Shown here in pieces: positions 36,656-46,940 of a stretch of DNA of 64,000 bases (position 1 is the stretch's first letter; every line of letters starts with the position of its first letter). The stretch comes from Bettongia penicillata ogilbyi (Eukaryota > Chordata > Mammalia > Diprotodontia > Potoroidae). The translations under genes were made by a program, and so were the position numbers. Under the pieces are notes generated by a model. The model did not search any database and was not told where the DNA came from. It saw only the letters and a program-made list of their open reading frames with translations. Location: assembly GCA_023548195.1 (NCBI GenBank), contig JAJHZJ010000401.1:744001-808000 (forward strand), in the 5' to 3' direction.

Positions 36656-37395
36656 TTCACATGTATAACCTAAAAATAAAACAGAGAGCTCCAGACAATA
36701 TAAAATATTTTACACTCATCTCAAGAGAAACCTAGGAACTACATGAACAAAATTACAAAACACTTTCACACAAATACAGTTTTGAAAAACTAGAAATATA
36801 TCAATTTATATTGGCAGACCAAGCTGTAAATAAATAATAATATGAATATGTTTAACTACATGGTTAATTATATATGATTATGATATATGATATGGATATA
36901 TAATAAACATATATATTGAATATAATTAATAAATAATAAAATGACAGTTCTACAAAAATTAGCTTACTTATTCAATGCCATAACAATTATACTATCAAAA
37001 TATTATTTTGGAACTATGCCCAAAGGGATATAAAATTGGGCATACCCTTTGACCTAGCAATATCTAAATTGCTAAATCAGTTCCTAAACCTTGTCTCAAT
37101 GAGATTTAGGAAAAGGAAAAGGACTTATAAGTACAAATAGTTTTATAGCAACTCTTTTTGTGGCAGCAAAAATTGGAAATTCATGATTTGCCCATCAGTT
37201 GAGGAATGATTCAACAAATTGTACTATATGATTGTGATGGAATGTTATTGTGCTATGAAAATGACAAGCAAGACGATTTCAGCAAAAAATGGGAAGATTT
37301 ATATGAACTGATACACAATGAAGTAAGTAGAATCCAGAGAACATTGTATACAGTACTAGAAACATTTTAGCAATGTCCAACTCTGGAAGACTTTA
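36656..37395 (+). repeat. Second L1 ORF2 / 3' fragment
   Basis: Starts with late-RT text 'aactacatgaacaaaattac' and continues with a TA-rich spacer (36830-36935), 'ggaactatgcccaaagggat' and 'gtgatggaatgttattgtgc'. It ends against the minus-strand L1 at 37405, so the two 3' ends face each other. Confidence 0.7.
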
Positions 37396-37769
37396 TTGGG
37401 TTTTTTGTTATTTTTATTTTTTTATAATTCATTTCTTTGTTTTTAGTTTTCAGCAATCACTTCCATAAGTTTTTAATTTTCCTCCCTTTCACTCTCCCCT
37501 CCCACCACAAGACAACATGCAATCTTATCTGGGTTCTACATATACATTTTTATTAAAAAAAATTTTCACATTGGTCATGTTGCATAGAAGAATTAAAATG
37601 AATGAGAGAAACCATGACAAAAACCAGAACAATACAGAACATAAAAAAGAGAAAATAATCCTCTTCATTATGAATTCTGACTCCATATTTCTTTCTCTGG
37701 ATGTGGATGGCATTTTTCATCTTGAGTCTTTTGGACATGTTTTAGGTCCTTGCATTGCTTTGAAGGGCT

Positions 37770-37850
37770 AAATTTATAAGATACCATCCCAACATATTGT
37801 GGCTTTTACAAAATTTATAAGATACCATCCTAACATATTGTGGCTTTTAC
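37770..37850. repeat. 40-bp tandem duplication
   Basis: A unit beginning 'aaatttataagataccatcc' and ending 'ttgtggcttttac' is present at 37770-37809 and again at 37810-37850 with one internal mismatch. Lies inside the L1 3'UTR. Confidence 0.95.
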
Positions 37851-38496
37851 TGTATGTGCAATGTTGTCCTGGTTCTGCTCATTTCAGCTAGCATCAATTA
37901 GTGTAAATCTTCCCAGGTTTTCTGAAGTCCAACTGCTTGTCATTTCTTATAGCACAATAGTATTCCATTACATTCATATAACACAATTTGTTTAGACATT
38001 ACTCAATTAATGGGCATCCTCTTGACTTCCAGTTCTTGGTCACCACAAAAAGAACTGCTATAAATAGTTTTGTGCATGGGAGTCTATTTTCCATTTTTGT
38101 GATGTCTTTGGGATACCACTTTTTTCATAAAACCAACTCAATTTTATTTATTATTTTTATAGTTTTCTTTATTTCAATTTTATTAATCTCTACTTTGGTT
38201 TTCAGTATTTATAATTTTGTGTTTAATTGGGGATTTTGAATTTATTATTTTTCTAGTTTTTTCAGTTGCATGTCCAAATCATTGATCTCTTTCTCTATTT
38301 TATTCATGTTATCATTCAGAGATATAAAACTTCCCCTAAGAACTGCTTTTGCTGCATCCCATAAGTTTTGGTAGGTTGTCTCATTATTGTCATTCTCTTG
38401 AATTAAATTATTGCTTGTTTCTATGATTTGATGTTTGACCCATTCATTCTTTAGAATTAGATTATTTAGTTTCCAATTTATTTTTGGTCTATATTT

Positions 38497-38790
38497 TCAT
38501 GACCCTTTATTACTTGTAATTTTTACTGCATCATGATTTGAAAATGATGCATTCAATATCCTTTCCTGTCTGCACTGGATTGTGAGGTTTTTATGCCCTA
38601 GTACATGGTCAATTTTTATGTATGTGTCATGTACTGCTGAAAAAATGGTATATTCCTTTCTATCCCATTCAGTTTTCTCCAGATGACTATCATACCTATC
38701 TTTTCCAGAATTCACCTCCTTAACTTCTTTCTTGTTTATTTTGAAGTCATATTTATCAAGTTCAGACAGGGGGAAGTTGAGGTCCCCCAC
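38497..38790 (-). pseudogene. L1 ORF2 endonuclease, C-terminal half
   Basis: A 97-codon open stretch: GDLNFPLSELDKYDFKINKK near the start (L1 GDFN-PLS-LD block), YTIFSAVHDTYIKIDHVLGH in the middle (FFSA-H-TY-KIDHI block), and NHDAVK near the end (the S-DH-A-K active-site block). The H in NHDAVK and the D of KIDH sit at the catalytic positions, but SDH is altered to NHD. The upstream part continues at 39165-38800 with frame breaks. This is the best preserved endonuclease text in the window. Confidence 0.88.
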
Positions 38791-40330
38791 AAGTATAGTT
38801 TTGCTATCTATTTCATCCTGAAAATCCCTTAAATTCTCCTCTAATAGTTTGGATGCTATATCACCTGGTGCATATATGTTTAATAATGATAGAATTTCAT
38901 TTCTGATGGTTTCCTTCCATATCTCTTTTGATTAGATCTATTTTTGGCTTCTGCTTGGTCGGAGATTAAGATTGTTACCCTGATTTTTTATTTTATATCA
39001 GCTAAAGCATAACATTCTACTCCAGGCTTTTACCTTTACCCTGTGTGTATCCTCCTGTTTCAAAAGTATTTCTTGTAAACAATATATTCTAGAATTATAG
39101 ATTTTAATGCAGTCTGTTATCTGCTTCCATTTTATGGGAGAGTTTATTCCACATTCAAAGTCTTGAATGCTACCTTTGATAGCATTCTCTCCATCTTATT
39201 TCCTTTCTTGTTCATGGTTTTATTTCTCCCTTTCTCTCTTCAAGAGCTTGTTTTCAACTACCATCTTTCTTAGTCTTCCTTTCTTACTATTATCCCTGCT
39301 CCTTCTTCATTCCCTTCTAATCATCATTCCCTTTTTTTCTCCTTCCCCTCCTACTGCCTGTAGGGCAAGTTAGATGTCTACTCATAACTGAGTATGTTGT
39401 TCTCTCCCTGAACCAAATTCAATGAGAGTAAAGCTCAAACAATGCTCCTCTTCCTCCCTTATTTCCCTCTAGTATAACATATTTTTTGTGCATCTTCATG
39501 TGATGTAATTTATGCTTTTCTGCCTTTTCCTTTCCTCTTCTTCCATTACAGTCTTTTCAGACCTTTTAATTATGTTTTTTATCTTCCCATCAGTTAATTT
39601 ATACCCTCTCCCTGTATCTATAGATATCACTTTTAAATGTCATTAATAATTATAAAATTCAAGTGTCATCCTCCCATATAGAGATGTAAAGAGTTCACCT
39701 ATATAAATAATGTTTTCCCCCATATACCTTTTTATTCCTCTCCTGAGTCTTGTATTTGAGGATGAAATTTTCTATTGAGCTCTGGCCCTTTCATGGGGAA
39801 TTTCTAGAAATACCTTATTTCATTGAATGTCCATCCCCTTGCCTGAAAGATTATGCTCAGTTTTGCAGGGTAATTGATCCTTGTTTGTAATCCAAGCTCC
39901 TTTGCCTTACAGAACATCACATTCCAATTCCCCAATCTTACAATTTAGAAGCTGTAAGGTCCTGGGTGATCCTGACTGTAGTTACTTGATATATGAATTG
40001 TCTCCTTGACTTGATAATTCTGGAATTTGGCAACAATATTCCTTGGTATTTTCAATGTGGTGTCTCTTTTGGGAGGTGATCAGTGGATCCTTTCATTGAC
40101 TATTTTGCCTTCTGGATTTAGGACCTCAGAGCAGTTTTACTTGATGATTTCTTGGAAGATATTGCCCAGGCTCTTTTTTTATCATGGCTTTCCAGGCTTT
40201 CTAGTAGACCAATAATTCTTATATATTCTCTCCTGGGTCTATTTTCCAGATCAGTTGTTTTTCCAATGAGATATTTTACATTTTCTTCTTTGCAGCTTGC
40301 TTTTCACCCTACCTCCTTTTACTTCTTTCT

Positions 40331-40716
40331 TTGACCCCATTTTTACATTCTTCTACTACTTTCCCAAGCTCTAAGTGCCTTCTGGTCACCCACTGCTGCA
40401 GCTCATCTAGAATAATACTTTTCAGGAAAACTTCTGTACTGCAAAATCTTCTCCATTGCTTCAAGGCCTCAATTTCAAAACTCTAAATTTCAAAACTTCC
40501 AAGATCTATGATTTCAGTAATACAAAATACTCAATAAACCACACAGATCACAACTCTTTTACAAGTTAGTATATAGTCTTTGAGAATGTCTGAAACTGAA
40601 GAATTCATCACCCCATGGCCTGCTCAGTAATAAGCTACACAGGTCTTGAGAAGACAGACCAACAGACCTTTAGTAGGCCCATAATCAAGACTTTTCCAAA
40701 TTGGAAAAACTTTCCA
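40331..40716. other. Unassigned stretch between two L1-type elements
   Basis: Follows the 5' part of the minus-strand L1. It may hold a diverged part of that element but I recognise no motif. Confidence 0.4.
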
Positions 40717-41502
40717 GAACTTATATTTTATCAGCAGAGAACTCAGGGCTAACAGACCTTGGGGCCGGGAAATCCCCAGTCCCTGTAGCAGCAGTTTGCA
40801 GAACCTTCAACCCACAGGTGCCAAAGGTCAGTGACAGGGCTTTTTTCAGCTGATTCAGAAGGGAGAAGGGTGGAGGCCACATTGGGCAGGCAGCAACCCA
40901 CAGCAGCCTGCATCCATTGTTGCACTGTAAAACTCCTGGGGGCACTGAGCAGCCCATTCTTACCTCAGCCCTGTGTAGAGGCCCTACAGCAGCTGATCTT
41001 TATCACACTGAATGACGGCCCTGCCCCCACAGCTAAACTGAATCTCAGCCCCCTGGTGCTGGTTTGGCTGGAACTGGAGGCCAGGTGGCTGTGGAGAGGA
41101 AACTGCAAAGGTTCTTGGCATAAAAACCTTTTCATGGTCCCAGACCAGTGTATACCCTTGACTGTGCCACGTTGGAGGAACTGAGATCTTACAGATTCCC
41201 AGAGTATATCCTATTCTTGACAAAGGAGCCAAAAGTCAAGTAACTGATTGGGAAAATGCCCAAAAAAGGGAAAAAAATAAGACTATAGAACGTTACTTTC
41301 TTGGTGAACAGATATCTTCTCCCATTCTTTCACATGAGGAAGAACAATGCTTATCATCAGGGAAAGACATAAAAGTCAAGGCTTCTGTATCCCAAATATC
41401 CAAAATAAATATCAAATGGCCCTGGCCATGGAAGAGCTCAAAAAGGATTTTGAAAATCAAGTAAGAGAGGTGGAGGAAAAATTTGGAAGAGAAATGTGAG
41501 AG

Positions 41503-42372
41503 ATGCAAGAAAATCATGAAAAGCAGGTCAACACCTTACTAAAGGAGACCCCAAAAAATGCTGAAGAAAATAACACCTTGAAAAATAGGCTCACTCAATT
41601 GGCAAAAGAGGTTCAAAAAGCCAATGAGGAGAAGAATGCTTTCAAAAGCAGAATTAGCCAAATGGAAAAAGAGATTCAAAAGCTCACTGAAGAAAATAGT
41701 TCTTTAAAAATTAGAATGGAACAGATGGAGGCTAATGACTTTATGAGAAACCAAGAAATCACAAAACAAAACCAAAAGAATGAAACAATGGAAGATAATG
41801 TGAAACATCTCATTGGAAAAACAACTGACCTAGAAAATAGATCCAGGAGAGATAATTTAAAAGTTATTGGACTCTCTGAAAGCCATGACCAAAAAAAGAG
41901 CCTAGACATCATCTTTCCTGAAATTATCAAGGAAAATTGCTCTACTAGTCTAGAAGAAGAGGGCAAAATAAATATTGTAAGAATCCACCTATCACCTATA
42001 TCCAAAAAGGGATATCCAAAAAGAGAAACTTCTATGAACATTTTAGCCAAATTCCAGAATTCCCAGATCAAGGAGAAAATATTGCAAGCAGCTAGAAAGA
42101 AACAATTTGAGTGTTGTGGAAATACAAGCAGGATAACACAAGATCTAGCAGCTTCTATGTTAAGGGATCGAAGGACATGGAAGATGATATTCCAGAAATC
42201 AAAGGAATTAGAACTAAAACCAAGAACCACTTACCCAGCAAAAGTGAGTATAATATTTCAGGGGAAAAAGTGGTCTTTCAGTGAGAAAGAGGACTTGCAA
42301 GTGTTCTTGACGAAAAGACCAGAGCTGAAAAGAAAATTTGTCTTTCAAACACAAGAATCAAGAGAAGCATGA
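41503..42372 (+). pseudogene. ORF1: L1 ORF1p, 289-codon open part of a broken ORF1
   Basis: Encodes the RNA-binding chaperone that L1 and half-L1 elements use to coat their RNA. Residues 1-112 form an acidic/basic coiled coil with clear heptads (EENNTLKNRL, EKEIQKLTEENSSL). Residues about 115-210 form the RRM, starting RRDNLKVIGL and including ILAKFQNSQIKEKIL. Residues 211-289 form the C-terminal domain with ITQDLAAS, RDRRTW and YPAK, matching RNA-contact positions in known ORF1p. The family start lies upstream: an ATG at 41256 opens with MPKKGKK but meets TAG at 41286. A TGA at 41497 also precedes the inner start, so the N-terminal ~80 codons are separated by stop codons and probably by frameshifts. 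No ORF2 follows. The open part is long for AT-rich neutral DNA, so the insertion is fairly young. Antisense ORF 41676-42230 is a shadow. Confidence 0.88.
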
Positions 42373-42504
42373 AAAGGTAAACAGTAAAGAGAAATCATAA
42401 GGGGCTTACTAAAGTTGAACTACTTACATTCCTACATGGAAAGACAATATTTGTAACTCTTGAAACTTTTCTCAGTATTGGGTAATTGGTGGGATTAAAC
42501 ACAC

Positions 42505-42508
<4 letters not shown>

Positions 42509-42538
<30 letters not shown>
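42509..42538. repeat. (GA)n microsatellite
   Basis: About 15 GA units; the homologous site in copy 2 (about 50300-50370) instead carries a TA/GT array. Confidence 0.95.
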
Positions 42539-42539
<1 letters not shown>

Positions 42540-43395
42540 AATGCAGGGTGAGTTGAATACAATGGGATCTTATCTTAAATGAAATTAAGGAGTAAGAGAG
42601 AAATACATTGGGAGAAGGAAGGGAGAAATGGAATGGGCCAAATTATCTCTCATAAAAGAGGCAAGTAAAAGACTTTTCAGTGGAGGGAAAAAGAGGAGAT
42701 GTGAGAGAAAAAACATGAAGCTTACTCTCATCACATTCGACCAAAGGAAGGAATAAAATGCACACTCATTTTGGTATGAAAACCTATCTTACAATACAGA
42801 AAAGTGAGGGAGAAGGGGATAAGCAGGGTCAGGGGGATGATGGAAGGGAGGGCAATGGGAGCAGGGAGCAATAAGAAGTCAACACTCTTGGGGAGGGATG
42901 GGGTCAAAAGAGAGAGCAGAAGAAATGGGGGGCAGGATAGGACAGAGGGAAATATAGTTAATTTTACACGAAACGACTATTATGGAAGTCTTTTGCAAAA
43001 CTACACAGATATGGCCTGGATTGAATTGCTTGCCTTCCCAGTGGGGATGGGTGGGGAGGAAGGGAGGAAGAGAAGTTGGAACTCAAAGTTTTAGGAACAA
43101 CTGTTGAGTATTGTTCTTGCATACAACTAGGAAATCAGAAATACAGGTAATGGGGTATAGAAAGTTATCTTGCCCTACAGGACAAAAGAAGATGGGGATA
43201 AGTGAAGGGAGGGATGTTAAAAGGGAGGGCAGATTAGTGATAGGTGTAATTAGAATGCTCAGAGTTTTGGGGTGGAGGAGGGGAGAAATGGGGAGAAAAT
43301 TTGGAGCCCAAAATTTTGTGGAAATGAATGTTGAAAACTTAAATAAATAAATTTAAATAATTTTTTTTAAATAATAAATAAATTTTAAAAAAACA

Positions 43396-44467
43396 AACCT
43401 TTCCAGCTCAAGAGCTCTAAGATGCTGTACATAGAGTGGCTTCTTCTTACTTCTTCTTTGTCCAAGGAATTTCCTGGTACCATCTTTGTCATGATGGAAG
43501 AGGTCTTTATTTTGTACTTAGTGAGACTTCATCTCTTAAAATTTTGAGCAGTTTCAAGCATAACAGCTTAAGTTTTGAAATGAGCAAGTAGTTTTCTACT
43601 GGCTATGAATGCTGATTTCCCCAGTTGATAGTTCCCAGCCTCATACTTTGTATACACTTTGTACTTAATTTTCTATCCATTTGTTGCTTCCTCACAATAG
43701 ACCTTGAGCGCAGGAAGGCTCCTTATGTTTGTTCATCTTTGTCAAATTAAGAATGCCAAAAATATGTATATTTTTTATGTTACCATAAAGTCAGATTTCC
43801 ATAAAAGCAGGAAAAAAAGAAAGCATATGTAGAAAAGAATAACACAATTTCTGATTTCTTCAAGCCTTTTTCTCTATCTGTGGAATCCCAACGAATTTCC
43901 CTTTAGTTGTCTGCTGGATGATTAAAGCCAAACCTTTGCAGAGTCTTAAGACTATTCTCTCACCTTGGAAGAAAAGATGCTTCTGTTGTTTATTAATGTT
44001 CTAGTATTTCATACACATTCCCTAAGGCTCTCCCTCCCTCTTGGTGCCTTCTTAGTATAGGCACAGAGATCTGGCTTCTCAAGTGTTCCTAAGATCTCAC
44101 TCTAGGAACAAGTGTTGGAAAGCTACTGATAGAATCTCCTCTGACATACACAGACTCAGAAGTATATATGATTCTTTCACCCAATTCTAATACATTTTCA
44201 TCTAATTTTACATAGTAATTCTGTGGTACAAATGGCAACATTTCATTCTTTCATATTTGATTAAGTAGGCTTTATGACAGCTAGTTTATGTCTTTAATTG
44301 AATAACTGATTCAACAGAGACATCTAGAAATTTCTTCCATTTATTTTTTACTTTTGACTGATTGATTCTGTAACTCAATCAAAGAGATATTCATTTCTGA
44401 GAAATCTTTTGGTTAGTTACATTAACTTAAGATGGGGATATGACACATGCCCTTAAAAACTGTGAAT
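43396..44467. other. Mostly unassigned; L2 fragment at 43640-43740
   Basis: 'actttgtacttaattttcta' and 'tgagcgcaggaaggctcctt' fit the L2 3'UTR in forward orientation. The remainder has no recognised feature. Confidence 0.45.
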
Positions 44468-44770
44468 GACAGGTAGCTAAATGACTAGGTAGTTCAGCCG
44501 ATAGAGTGCAGGAGTTGAAGTCTAGAAGACCTGGGTTTAAATCAGGGATGGGCACCCTTGCCTCAAGGTCACTTTTAGCCCTCTTAGTGTTCATGTGTGG
44601 CCCTTTGACTTTATCTAAACACAGTGTGGTCCCCAGGCTGCAACTTCCCCACCCCTGCTTTAAATCCTGTTTCAGTCACTTTCTAGCTATGTTAACCCTC
44701 AACTGGTATTCAAATCTCTGCTTGGCTCAGTTTACCCATCTGTAAAATGGAGAGAATAATAGCATGTACT
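44468..44770 (+). mobile_element. CORE-SINE split by a hAT insertion
   Basis: 5' half 44468-44542: head 'gtagttcagccgatagagtg', 'agaagacctgggtttaaat'. 3' half 44658-44770: 'aatcctgtttcagtcacttt', 'ctcagtttacccatctgtaa', 'aaatggagagaataatagca'. Joined, the halves read as a continuous SINE with the B-box-adjacent 'gtttaaatc' at the break. Confidence 0.85.
44543..44657. mobile_element. Non-autonomous hAT (Charlie-like) element, 115 bp
   Basis: Ends are CAGGGATGGG and CCCACCCCTG, inverted with one mismatch. It is flanked by 8-bp duplications gtttaaat (44535-44542) and ctttaaat (44658-44665), 7 of 8 identical. hAT elements have CAG..CTG ends and make 8-bp duplications. It carries no coding sequence and is a MITE-like copy moved by a hAT transposase. 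Confidence 0.92.
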
Positions 44771-44789
44771 CGCTAACTCTTGTCACAGT

Positions 44790-44930
44790 TTCAGAGTTCA
44801 AAGGGATATTAGATGTCATTTTGCAAGTGAGAAACTAGGGTCCATATTGTTAAAGACCTTGAACAAGTTCCCACAGGTAGTAAATGGTTTGGGTTTATGC
44901 CTAGGTCCTCTTACTAACTTACTCATCATC
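44790..44930 (-). repeat. MIR/THER1-type SINE relic
   Basis: 'gcaagtgagaaactagggtc', 'aaagaccttgaacaagttcc' and 'gggtttatgcctaggtcctc' follow the reverse MIR order. Confidence 0.6.
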
Positions 44931-46230
44931 ATAGTGTGAATTGGTCTTGGGTTGTTTCCTCATTTTATTTTTAAATAGAATTTCAGAAACGTCAGATAGG
45001 GCCTTAAAACAAGGGAATTGAGAAATCCCAAAGAAATGCTGATCATTGTCTAAATACATTGAATATTTTTATATTATAAAATAACATAAAATACTTAATT
45101 TACTTTAATAGCATAGATAAATCATCTTCCAATACAAAGAAAAACAAAGTCCAAGTAAAATAAGCTTCCTTTTTCTTTATTATTTAAATTAAAAAAACTG
45201 TGTCCCTGCCCCCGCTGTCTCATGCAATCTGAACTCAGTTGGTTTAAAAATATTACAAATTTTCATTTTGCTCTGTCATTAGATTTGGGGCCTATACCTC
45301 TTACTGAAATGTCATTTCAGCAAATTATTTGAGATTTATTATCTGTACCTGTTTAGAGAAATACAGCAATGTTTTAATTGTAATCTACATGAGTGGATTC
45401 TACACTCTGGATAGCACTAAAATTCCTTATGGACAGAGAAGTAACTCAGTGGGGAAGGGGGTATATGAAAATTCTGTCCAGTCAATCATGACTAAAGTAC
45501 CACAGTTCCCAACTTTCCTTAGCCTTTTTTTCACTCTTAATTTTAAGTTGTAGAACCTTTCTTATAGATTTTTTCCTCCAGTTAATGAGAAGTTGAACCT
45601 CAAGTAAGGAAATAGCATTGCCCATGACCAGTAGTCTAAAGTACTCTTGAACTGAAAGGGACTTTAGAAATCATCTAGTGTGATGTTGGTCAAACTGTTT
45701 TCACAATGCAACACTTAAAATATTTTGATAGAACCTATAAGTTCAGAATTCTACTCTAGTCAATGGTATAACGCTCTCAGGAATAGGGAAGAGATCTGTG
45801 ATTTTATAGGTGCAAAAAACCCCAAGTTTGCTTCCCTATCCATTTCCTGGGTCAGTGAACTATATCTGCCACCGAAGATTCTTGGTACACCTCTGTTTCT
45901 ACCACTATCAGTTTGAGTCCCCATTAACTGTACTCTCATTGTGAGTTTCCAGTGATTAGCGTCTGACTTCGATTTAACCACTTAGCATCAATTAGCTTTT
46001 TATAGGGTGATTATTTCTTTTGAACTTATTAGGATAAAAACAAACTTATAAACATTTCCACTCCACACTATTAGCTCAGTTTCTACAAAGCAATGATTCT
46101 CCCAAGTTCATGCCCAGATGTCACATGACTGTCAGATGTGTGCCTAACTTTCAGTTACTGAGCTAAATACTATATTTCATTTCTTATACCTATGGCTACT
46201 GGCATTAAGCACGAGAATCTAAAACCATCC
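44931..46230. other. Mostly unassigned; MIR fragment near 45640-45690
   Basis: 'gaactgaaagggactttaga' then 'aatcatctagtgtgat' (45648-45683) is the MIR/THER1 edge. No gene recognised in the remaining 1.2 kb. Confidence 0.45.
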
Positions 46231-46234
46231 TAAC

Positions 46235-46420
46235 CCTTTGAGACACACAAGATCAAAGACGCCCCTCTCCTCTCTTCTCCTCATTTTTTCTCTTCTTCCT
46301 TCTTTCCTTTCCTTTCCTCTCCTCTCTTCTCCTCTTTTATCTCTCTTTCTCATATCTGCATCTCTCCATCAGTCCCTGTTTTTTTCTCTTTCTATCTTCC
46401 CCTCCCACCCCCTTGAAAAA
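46235..46420 (+). repeat. Polypyrimidine (CCTCT/TTCC) low-complexity stretch
   Basis: Plus strand almost only C and T with CTCCTCTCTTCTCC-type units; ends with CCCCTCCCACCCCC at about 46397. Confidence 0.85.
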
Positions 46421-46649
46421 ATTTTATTTAGCCTCTACAACATTACAATCCTTATTTCCCTAATTCGCTGAATGTTCTTTCTCTGTTTTCATCAATTCAT
46501 CTTGAGCCCTGACTATACATTCTGCCCGTGTACTATCCCTTAGAGAACTCCTCTCTTCCCCTCAGTGCTGTTCAATGACTCCAAATCTATGCTTCTAGTA
46601 CTGATTGTTTCATTGATATCCAATTGTACGTCTCCATCACCTCATAGAT

Positions 46650-46940
46650 ATTACATACATATATGTATATATGTAAGTATGCATGCATACATATAGATGC
46701 ACATATATAATGTGCATGTCTCTGTGTATACATATACATATAAACTTATATGTGTATGTATGCATGCAAATGTATATAATGTATTCTGTATATGTATACA
46801 TGTATGTATATGCATGTATGTATAAATACATGCACACATATTGTGTATGTATATATGTATGCATGTTTGTGCATATGTGTGTATATGTATGCATGTAAGT
46901 ATGCATGTATATGTACTGTTTATATGTGTAAATATATAGA
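46650..46940. repeat. ATGTATGC/TGTATATA low-complexity array
   Basis: Nearly 300 bases of degenerate GTATGCATGTAT-type repeats, alternating purine-pyrimidine. The open frames on both strands are an effect of the repeat. Confidence 0.9.

Larger units (their letters stand above)
37405..40330 (-). mobile_element. L1 retaining ORF1, spacer, endonuclease and 3'UTR
   Basis: Read on the minus strand: ORF1 (about 40330-39738), a purine-rich inter-ORF spacer (39738-39165), the endonuclease half of ORF2 (39165-38490) with part of the following linker (to 38116), then directly the ORF2 C-terminus and 3'UTR (38115-37405). Most of the reverse transcriptase is deleted. The spacer is homologous to the purine-rich region after ORF1 in the elements at 40717 and 48366, showing where those elements got it. 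Confidence 0.8.
40717..43395 (+). mobile_element. ORF1-only L1 element (HAL1-like), copy 1
   Basis: Order: GC-richer 5'UTR (40717-41255), ORF1 (41256-42372), about 1 kb of purine-rich DNA with a (GA)n array at 42509-42538, and an A-rich AAATAAATAAATTT tail at 43340-43395. There is no endonuclease or reverse transcriptase. Within the purine-rich part, 43049-43110 and 43271-43345 look like two versions of the L1 3' terminal module. The 5' end appears truncated relative to copy 2 (48366), which keeps an AAGATGGCAGAGTAGAAGG start. Possible short target duplication around 'aactttccag' (40708-40717) and 'aacctttccag' (43396-43406), weak. It depends on L1 enzymes supplied in trans. Confidence 0.8.

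Noticed and set aside
40831..41184. 117-codon ORF with GC-rich composition upstream of ORF1
   Set aside because: It lies in the L1/HAL1 5'UTR; the homologous part of copy 2 (48684-48902) does not keep the frame.
41676..42230. 184-codon antisense ORF
   Set aside because: It mirrors L1 ORF1 at 41503-42372 and shows no independent domain; it is the shadow of the coding strand.
42804..43350. Two ORFs of 96 and 79 codons after ORF1, considered as a possible ORF2 replacement
   Set aside because: They translate purine-rich DNA into Gly/Arg/Glu-rich peptides and copy 2 does not preserve them.
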